A DNA stretch of 7,547 nucleotides from an uncultured Bacteroidota bacterium. Lineage in GTDB: Bacteria; Bacteroidota; Bacteroidia; Chitinophagales; Chitinophagaceae. The DNA lies in NCBI GenBank assembly GCA_903929655.1, contig CAIYVS010000710.1, positions 1 to 7,547 on the forward strand. Direction: 5' to 3'. Under the pieces are notes generated by a model. It worked only from the letters and a program-made list of their open reading frames with translations, was not told the origin of the DNA and ran no database searches. Shown piece by piece: positions 1 to 5,900 of the stretch. The stretch's first letter is position 1. Every line of letters begins with the position of its first letter. Position numbers and translations under genes: made by a program.

Positions 1-22
1 AAACTAATACTATTTATCTAAA

Positions 23-850
23 ATGTCAATCGATCTGAAAATAGCGGGTAAAGCAGTTTTAGAAAAGCCAGGAGACTCTTCAGCTAAGCTTAATATAAAT
101 GCATTAAGAGATTTTTTTGAAGGAGTTACCCAACTAAGCAGGTTTACATTCCGTTTTTTTAAAACAGCACTCAAGCCGCCTTATGAGTTCAGCGAGCTTA
201 TTAAACAATCTTATTTAATTGGTTATAAGTCTTTCCCACTAGTTGCTATTACAGGGTTCATAATGGGACTTGTGTTAACCATACAATCCAGGCCAACCCT
301 TGCTGATTTTGGTGCAGAATCCTGGTTGCCGTCCATGGTTGCTATTTCGATTATCCGGGAAATTGGCCCGGTGATCACGGCTTTGATATTTGCGGGAAAA
401 GTTGGTTCCGGAATAGGAGCCGAACTGGCATCTATGAAAGTGACTGAACAGATAGACGCCATGGAGGTTTCGGGCATGAACCCATTTAAATATATAGTAG
501 TTACGCGGGTTGTAGCCGCTACGTTTATGTTGCCGGTATTGGTAGTTATTGCAGATGCTATAGCTATGTATGGTTCCTATGTGGGTGTGAATTTAAAGGG
601 AGACGTAAGTTCTCACCTGTTCTTCCTGCAGGTGATTGAAAAGTTGGCGTACAGCGACATATTTCCTGCTTTTATTAAAACTTTCTTTTTTGGTTTTGCA
701 GTAGGCTTAATTGGCTGTTACAAAGGATATAATTCAAACAGTGGAACTGAAGGCGTGGGGCAATCAGCCAACTCCGCTGTTGTGATAGGGTCTTTAGCCA
801 TATTCATTATTGATATGATGGCCGTTCAATTAACAAGTATGTTTACATAA
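23..850 (+). CDS. mlaE: MlaE-family ABC transporter permease
   Basis: Inner-membrane permease subunit of a Mla-type (MCE) ABC transporter that moves phospholipid between inner and outer membrane. The 275-residue protein has an amphipathic N-terminal region (about 25-65) followed by about five hydrophobic segments (about 70-89, 102-125, 158-183, 215-233, 250-271). The family signature is clear: REIGP at 112-116, then AGKVGSGIGAELASMKV (124-140) with TEQIDAME straight after it and NPFKY at 153-157; near the C-terminus GTEGVGQSAN (241-250) is also typical. It is slightly longer than the roughly 260 residues of E. coli MlaE, the extra length being at the N-terminus. ATG at 23 is the first start in the frame; no clear Shine-Dalgarno is seen, and only 22 bases precede it, so the promoter or an upstream operon gene is outside the window. 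The stop codon directly abuts the ATG of the ATPase gene. Family assignment is firm; the exact substrate is inferred. Confidence 0.95.
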   Translation: MSIDLKIAGKAVLEKPGDSSAKLNINALRDFFEGVTQLSRFTFRFFKTALKPPYEFSELIKQSYLIGYKSFPLVAITGFIMGLVLTIQSRPTLADFGAESWLPSMVAISIIREIGPVITALIFAGKVGSGIGAELASMKVTEQIDAMEVSGMNPFKYIVVTRVVAATFMLPVLVVIADAIAMYGSYVGVNLKGDVSSHLFFLQVIEKLAYSDIFPAFIKTFFFGFAVGLIGCYKGYNSNSGTEGVGQSANSAVVIGSLAIFIIDMMAVQLTSMFT

Positions 851-1585
851 ATGGAAACGACAGTTGTAGATATAGAACACTTGAATAAATCTTTTGGCAA
901 TAAAGAGGTGCTTAAGGATATTAATTTAAAATTAGAAAAAGGGGAAAATCTTGTTATACTAGGCAAATCGGGAAGTGGCAAATCCGTACTTATTAAATGC
1001 CTCGTAGGCCTGATTGAAATGGATGCCGGTAAGATCGTTTTATTAGGTAAAAATATTGCTGATCTAAAAGAGCATGAATTTAACTTACTAAGGAAAAAAG
1101 TCGGATTCCTGTTTCAAAGTGCTGCTTTGTACGACTCGATGACAGTAAGAGAAAATCTTGCATTTCCCTTGCGTGATCAAAAGGCGAAATCTGCCGAAGA
1201 AAAGGAGGCCTTGATTATAGAGGCATTGAAAAATGTAGGCCTGGCGGAAGCAATAGATAAAATGCCATCTGAACTTTCCGGCGGTATGAGAAAGCGCATC
1301 GGCCTGGCACGTACATTAATTCTTAAACCCGAAATAATTCTTTATGATGAACCTACCACAGGTTTGGACCCTATCACATCAAAAGAAATTAGTGAACTGA
1401 TCCTCGAAATACAAAAGAAATACAATAGTGCTTCCATTATCATTACTCATGATGTGGAGTGTGCGCGCATTACGGCAAACCGTATGATTATAATTAAGGA
1501 TGGAACAGCTTATGCCACAGGAACATTTGAAGAATTATCAGCATCAAAAGATATCTGGGTAAGCTCATTTTTCAAACAAGGTTAA
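851..1585 (+). CDS. mlaF: MlaF-family ABC transporter ATP-binding protein
   Basis: Cytoplasmic ATPase that powers the Mla-type lipid transporter with the adjacent permease. All nucleotide-binding motifs are intact in the 244 residues: A-loop aromatic near F15, Walker A GKSGSGKS at 38-45, Q-loop Gln89 (FLFQSAALYDSMTV, typical of the MlaF branch), ABC signature LSGGM at 142-146, Walker B ILYDEP ending at 168 with catalytic Glu167, D-loop GLDP at 171-174 and switch His200. The length is close to the usual MlaF size. The ATG follows the mlaE stop with no spacing, which suggests translational coupling. The downstream neighbour is the MCE subunit, completing an E-F-D order. Together with the neighbours this makes assignment to Mla-type transport, rather than another ABC importer or exporter, very likely. 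Confidence 0.96.
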   Translation: METTVVDIEHLNKSFGNKEVLKDINLKLEKGENLVILGKSGSGKSVLIKCLVGLIEMDAGKIVLLGKNIADLKEHEFNLLRKKVGFLFQSAALYDSMTVRENLAFPLRDQKAKSAEEKEALIIEALKNVGLAEAIDKMPSELSGGMRKRIGLARTLILKPEIILYDEPTTGLDPITSKEISELILEIQKKYNSASIIITHDVECARITANRMIIIKDGTAYATGTFEELSASKDIWVSSFFKQG

Positions 1586-1596
1586 AATAAAAGACA

Positions 1597-2298
1597 ATGA
1601 AAAATACAGGAGGAAATAAAATAAGGCTTGGAATATTTGTTTCCGTTGGTTTCGTGCTATTTATGGCTGCCATTTACTTTGTGGGTGCAAGGCAACAGCT
1701 ATTTAGCAGTACATTCCATATAAAAGGAATTTTTAAAGATATTAGCGGTCTGCAGGTAGGGAATAATGTACGTTTTTCAGGTATTAATGTTGGTGTTATT
1801 GGCAATATTCAACAAATTACCGATTCAACTGTAAGTGTGGATATGGTGATTAACGAGCACTCCCGGAAATTTATTAAAAAAGATGCGACAGCAATAATTG
1901 GCACTGATGGTTTAATGGGTAATAAAATTTTGATTATTACTCCGGGACCACTTGGTACACAGGTAATAGCTGATAATGATGTTATTGCAACCACTAAACC
2001 GGTAAGTATGGATGACATTTTACTGAAGATAAAAATTACTGCCGATAATGCTGCAGTTATAACAGCTGATTTTTCCGATATTATAGGGAATATACATGAT
2101 GGTAAAGGAACGATAGGTAAATTGTTTATGGATGAATCATTTGCAAATAATATAGACCAGGCACTTGTTAATATAAAACAAGGTGCCGGTGGGTTTAAAA
2201 GGAACATGAATGCTGTAAGCCATAATTTTCTTTTAAGAGGTTTCTTTAAGAAGAAAGATCGCGAAAAAGATAAGGACAAAAAGAAGAATAATGAATAG
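1597..2298 (+). CDS. mlaD: MlaD-family MCE-domain lipid-binding protein
   Basis: Periplasmic lipid-binding subunit anchored in the inner membrane. The 233-residue protein has one N-terminal transmembrane anchor (about 11-30) and no cleavable signal, then one MCE/MlaD domain (about 40-117), visible in the run GIFKDISGLQVGNNVRFSGI (44-63) and in GTDGLMGNKILIITPG (102-117). A mainly helical segment follows (about 138-208) containing HDGKGTIGKLF (167-177), a motif repeated in many Bacteroidota MCE proteins, then FLLRGFFKKK (211-220) and a highly charged Lys/Asp/Glu tail to the end. It is longer than E. coli MlaD (about 183) but appears shorter than many Bacteroidota homologues, mainly in the helical part. 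It starts 11 bases after mlaF with only a weak purine-rich sequence (AAAAGA) as a possible ribosome site. No MlaC-, MlaB- or MlaA-like gene lies in the window. Family assignment is firm; the hexameric ring is inferred from the family. Confidence 0.93.
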   Translation: MKNTGGNKIRLGIFVSVGFVLFMAAIYFVGARQQLFSSTFHIKGIFKDISGLQVGNNVRFSGINVGVIGNIQQITDSTVSVDMVINEHSRKFIKKDATAIIGTDGLMGNKILIITPGPLGTQVIADNDVIATTKPVSMDDILLKIKITADNAAVITADFSDIIGNIHDGKGTIGKLFMDESFANNIDQALVNIKQGAGGFKRNMNAVSHNFLLRGFFKKKDREKDKDKKKNNE

Positions 2299-2305
2299 CA
2301 CTTAC

Positions 2306-2350
2306 AGCATAAAAAAAGAGCTTCGTTTTGCGAAGCTCTTTTTTTATGCT
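2306..2350. terminator. Bidirectional intrinsic terminator
   Basis: A perfect inverted repeat has 20-bp arms (2306-2325 and 2331-2350) and a 5-base loop TTTTG. The core is GAGCTTCG/CGAAGCTC, flanked by seven A on the left and seven T on the right, so each strand gives a GC-containing stem followed by a U-run. It lies 8 bases past the mlaD stop and 15 bases from the stop of the converging minus-strand gene, the expected place for a shared terminator. Confidence 0.93.
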
Positions 2351-2364
2351 ATTTACCTGGCTTA

Positions 2365-2733
2365 TCAATGATCCCTATGACCTTCATGTTCTCCGTGTCT
2401 TCTGTTTCCCCTATCCCCTCTATTTCCATTGTCTCCATGCCCCCAATGGCCTTCCTGCCACCTGTCTCCACGAGATGAGTGACGCCAGTAACCCTGGTTA
2501 TATCTATCACCTTCATGTGGTGGCTCCACCCAGTGGCCGCCGTTCCATTCGTAGCGTCCATCTCTTTCGCGCCATTCTTCACCAACCCATACATGCCTTG
2601 GGCTTGGAGCTTCTGTACGTATATATACAGGCAATGAAGGACGAAGATTTACATAAATCTGTGCAGAAGCAGAGGCAATGCCGGAAGACATTGTGATCGC
2701 TAATGCAAATAAAATCTTTTTAGCTTTTTGCAT
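2365..2733 (-). CDS. Secreted YxWxxGHW-repeat protein, function unknown
   Basis: A 122-residue exported protein. The signal peptide spans residues 1-24 (Lys-rich start, hydrophobic ILFALAIT core, ASASA before Gln25). The mature part starts QIYVNLRP and then carries Trp-centred repeats at a 14-15 residue pitch: W54, W68 (YEWNGGHW, 61-68), W83 (YNQGYW, 78-83) and W97 (RWQEGHW, 91-97). This matches the YxWGxW/WxxGxW small repeat family found in many Bacteroidota and Proteobacteria, for which I know no established activity. The tail (98-122) is rich in Gly, Asn, Arg and His and ends HGEHEGHRDH, which could bind metal or polyanions (inference). The ATG at 2733 is preferred; an upstream TTG at 2742 would add only three residues ahead of a natural Met-Gln-Lys-Ala signal-peptide start. 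No Shine-Dalgarno is visible. It is convergent with mlaD and divergent from the large surface-protein gene. Confidence 0.85.
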   Translation of the reverse strand: MQKAKKILFALAITMSSGIASASAQIYVNLRPSLPVYIRTEAPSPRHVWVGEEWRERDGRYEWNGGHWVEPPHEGDRYNQGYWRHSSRGDRWQEGHWGHGDNGNRGDRGNRRHGEHEGHRDH

Positions 2734-2751
2734 TGGAAACAATTTTTATTT

Positions 2752-2771
2752 ACCACTACCCGCGGTATGGT
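2752..2771 (-). promoter_or_regulatory. Bulged hairpin in the leader of the YxWxxGHW gene
   Basis: ACCA-C-TACC-CGC-GGTA-TGGT forms an 8-bp stem with one bulged C (2756) and a 3-base loop. It ends 18 bases before the ATG at 2733 and directly abuts a second inverted repeat (2772-2789). On the minus-strand transcript an A-rich stretch (AAATAAAAATTG) follows. It could be a leader RNA structure or part of an operator; there is no U-run typical of a terminator. Confidence 0.4.
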
Positions 2772-2789
2772 TGTGATTGAAAGATCACA
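2772..2789. promoter_or_regulatory. TGTGAT-N6-ATCACA palindrome, possible operator
   Basis: A perfect inverted repeat with 6-bp arms and a 6-base spacer lies in the divergent intergenic region, 38 bases from the start of the minus-strand gene. The half sites resemble CRP/FNR-superfamily half sites (TGTGA/TCACA), but the gap between TGTGA and TCACA is 8 rather than the classical 6, so a standard CRP site is not supported. It may instead fold as a leader hairpin. Confidence 0.4.
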
Positions 2790-2810
2790 GCACAAAATTG
2801 ATACTATTCT

Positions 2811-2818
2811 CAAAAATA
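2811..2818 (-). promoter_or_regulatory. Candidate Bacteroidota -7 promoter element
   Basis: On the minus strand this reads TATTTTTG, an exact match to the Bacteroidota -7 consensus TAnnTTTG. No clean TTG -33 element is found at the usual distance; the nearest sequence there is TTTCG. Initiation near 2804 would give a leader of about 70 bases containing both inverted repeats upstream of the YxWxxGHW gene. Confidence 0.4.
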
Positions 2819-2840
2819 TGTATTACATGATTCTCGAAAT

Positions 2841-2854
2841 GAATTGCATAATTC
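2841..2854. repeat. Short palindrome GAATT-GCAT-AATTC
   Basis: Perfect 5-bp arms around a 4-base centre (the centre GCAT is not itself palindromic) in the middle of the divergent intergenic region, upstream of both genes. In A+T-rich DNA a palindrome this short can arise by chance, so an operator role is only a possibility. Confidence 0.25.
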
Positions 2855-2888
2855 CCACATTCGTTTTCTTATACAAGTGTGAATAATA

Positions 2889-2919
2889 TAACTCTTATTG
2901 AAAGTTATGTAACGCTTAT
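2889..2919 (+). promoter_or_regulatory. Direct repeat TAAC(T/G)CTTAT spaced 21 bp
   Basis: TAACTCTTAT (2889-2898) and TAACGCTTAT (2910-2919) match at 9 of 10 positions and start exactly 21 bp apart, two helical turns, which would place two protein subunits on the same face of the helix. The pair ends 15 bases before the candidate -7 element of the large gene, where an activator would bind. ATAACT/AGTTAT (2888-2893 and 2903-2908) also form an inverted repeat across the first copy. The binding factor is unknown. Confidence 0.35.
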
Positions 2920-2934
2920 ACGACTGTCTGTATG

Positions 2935-2942
2935 CACCTTTG
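2935..2942 (+). promoter_or_regulatory. Weak candidate -7 element of the large gene
   Basis: CACCTTTG matches five of the six fixed positions of the Bacteroidota -7 consensus TAnnTTTG. Initiation near 2949 would give a leader of about 30 bases. No TTG is present at the expected -33 distance, consistent either with activator dependence or with a wrong call. Confidence 0.28.
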
Positions 2943-2969
2943 CATAATAATACTCATTTTAAAAAAATC

Positions 2970-2974
2970 AGGAG
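2970..2974 (+). promoter_or_regulatory. Shine-Dalgarno AGGAG that sets the start of the large gene
   Basis: AGGAG lies 5 bases before the ATG at 2980. It supports that ATG over an in-frame upstream ATG at 2932, which would add 16 residues (MHLCIIIL...) ahead of a normal signal peptide. Confidence 0.8.
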
Positions 2975-2979
2975 AAAAA

Positions 2980-5900
2980 ATGAAAAGTCGATTATTACTT
3001 ATTGTAACAAGCATTATTTTATTGTTTTGCCCGAAAGTAGATTTCGGACAGGCGCCTGGCTTGGGGACAGCTGCAAACTTTGTTTTGTTTTCTACTGCCG
3101 GGGCGGTTGGCAACACCGGCATTACGCATCTAACCGGCAATGTTGGTACCAATACCGGTTCCAGTACCGGGTTTGGTAATGTAGATGGCCAGATGCATGA
3201 TAATGATGTAGCAAGCGCGGCTTGTGCATCAGATCTCAATACAGCATATAATTTATTAAACAGTGCAACGCCTGGCTTCTTTCCGGCTTCCGGATTAGGT
3301 AACGGAACGACCCTGGTTCCCGGTGTTTACCATATAGGCAGTGCAGCTACCCTGAGTTCAAATCTCATCCTGGACGGACAAGGGAGTGCAAATGCTGTAT
3401 TTATATTCCAGATACAAGGGGCATTCTCTACAGGCGCCAACTCCAAGGTACAATTGATAAATGGAGCATTAGCTTGTAATGTGTTTTGGAAAGTGGAAGG
3501 TTTAGTGAGCATGGCAGCAGGAACTACCATGAGAGGCAATGTTATTGCCCACAATGCGGCGATAAGTATGAGTGCCGGCGATACTTTGGAAGGAAGAGCA
3601 CTTTCAATTGCAGGCGCTGTTACAGTTTCCGGAATTGTGGGATTTACTCCTATTGGTTGCGGGAGTCCATATCTGACGGGGCCAAGTGCCCCTGCACTCG
3701 CATCAACAAAGTATTATGGATTATTTTCTTCCATCGGGCCTGTTTCAAACTCCGGTATTACGCATATAACAGGAGATGTTGGAACAAATCTTGGATTAAC
3801 AACAGGTTTTAATCCTTTGTTTGTAGCAGGTATCATTCATCCTATACCCGATGCATCTACCGTAACTTGTGCAGCCGATTTGCATAATGTTTATCTTTAT
3901 CTCAACGCACTGCCTTATGATATTGAGTTGTTATACCCTGCGCAGTTTGGCAACAACCTGGTACTTACACCTCATACTTATATAATGAACGCAGCGACAA
4001 CATTTACTGATTCATTATACCTGAATGCAGAAGGTAATGCAAACGCAGTATTCATCATTAAAATATACGGCGCTCTTTCAACAAGCACATTTGCAAACGT
4101 TCGTTTGATCAATGGAGCACAAACAAAAAATGTGTATTGGCTGGTTAACGGTGCAGTGCTCGTAAATGACAATTCGGTTTTTAATGGTACGATAGTCGCT
4201 AACAATGGCGCTATCCAATTTAATACGGGTGCATTACTCAATGGAAGAGCGCTTACTACCACCGGAGCTGTAACTGTTACAGCCATGACGGTGAACGCAG
4301 ATACATCATCGAGCGTAAGTACAACCGCATCCGACACAACAGTATGTATTGGTTCGTTTATTATAATAACCCCAAGTATAGCTGGTGGTACATGGAGCAG
4401 CAGTAATGCTCATGCTACCGTTTCAAATGATACTGTTACCGGACTTACTGCGGGTATAGATACGATCACCTATACAGCAGGAACGGCAACATCATCAAAT
4501 ATAATTACAGTAAAGCCTACACCTACAGTGAACCCTGTGGCTAACCAGAGTGTTTGTAATAACAGCAATACAGCAACGGTGACATTCTCAGGAAGTGTAA
4601 GCGGAACTACCTATGCATGGACCAATAATAATACATCAATCGGATTGGCAGGAAGTGGTAATGGAAACATTGCCTCGTTTACAGCAATAAATAGCACTAA
4701 TAGTCCTGACTCCGGGATTATTTCGGTTACACCAAGCGCTAATGGGTGCACGGGAACACCACTAAATTTCAATATTAAGGTTAACCCAATTCCGGCAATG
4801 GCAACACCTTCCGGACAGGTAGTTTGTAACAATACTGCTACTGCTCCCGTTAATTTTACATCTTCAGTAATTGGCACTACCTATACATGGACTAATAATG
4901 CGCCCTCAATAGGCTTACCTGCAACCGGCGCAGGAAATATTGGATCATTTACAGCAATAAATGCCAGCAATAGCCCGGTTGTTGCAACTATAATTGTTAC
5001 TCCATCAGCTGGTAGTTGTGCAGGTAATACCACAACATTTACAATAACTGTTAATCCAAGCGGAAATGTAAATACACTTTCTAACCAGGTAGTTTGTAAC
5101 AATACCGCAACTAATTCTGTAGTTTTTTCAGGATCAGTAAGCGGAACTACCTATACATGGATCAATAATACCCCCTCAATTGGTTTGTCTGCCGGTGGAT
5201 CAGGAAACATTGCATCATTCACAGCAACAAATAGCAGTTCGGCACCGGTTATAGCAACTATTACTGTAAGCCCTTCGGCAAATGGCTGTTCCGGTGGTAC
5301 GAGTTCATTCAATATAACTGTTAATCCTACACCAAATGTTGTTGACCCTTCCAACCAGGTAGTTTGTAATAATACTTCTACAAATCCTGTTGTTTTTTCC
5401 GGATCGGTAAGCGGCACTACTTATACATGGACCAATAATAATCCATCAATAGGCCTTGCATTAAGCGGCGCCGGAGATATTGCATCATTTACAGCTACAA
5501 ATGCCAGCAATAGCCCTGTTGTTGCAACTATAATTGTTGCTCCATCAGCAAGTGGCTGTGCAGGCAATACCAAAACATTTACAATAACCGTTAATCCAAG
5601 TGCGAATGTAAATACGCTTTCTAACCAGCTTGTTTGTAACAATACTGCAACAAATCCGGTTGCATTTTCAGGATCAGTAAGCGGAACTACTTATACATGG
5701 ACCAATAGTGATCCTTCAATAGGTCTTGCATCAAGCGGCGCCGGAGATATTGCATCATTTACAGCTACAAATAGCGGCAGTAATACTGTTACCGCTACTA
5801 TAATTGTTACACCATCAGCAAACAGTTGCAACGGCAATACAAGTTCATTTAATATAACTGTTTACCCAACGCCAAACGTTGTTAATCCTCCTGACTATGT

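Noticed and set aside
2328..2696. Open frame of 122 codons on the plus strand opposite the YxWxxGHW gene
   Set aside because: It starts inside the terminator, has no ribosome site and no recognisable protein features, and the opposite strand has a signal peptide and family repeats.
2734..2742. TTG start at 2742 for the minus-strand gene
   Set aside because: It adds only three residues; the ATG at 2733 gives a standard signal peptide and neither has a ribosome site that would favour TTG.
2932..2979. Upstream in-frame ATG at 2932 for the giant gene
   Set aside because: It would put 16 unrelated residues before a complete signal peptide and overlaps the candidate promoter; the ATG at 2980 has AGGAG five bases upstream.
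3028..3030. Lipoprotein signal at Cys17 of the giant protein
   Set aside because: The residues before the Cys (LLF) do not fit a lipobox, which needs a small residue at -1; a standard signal peptide fits better.
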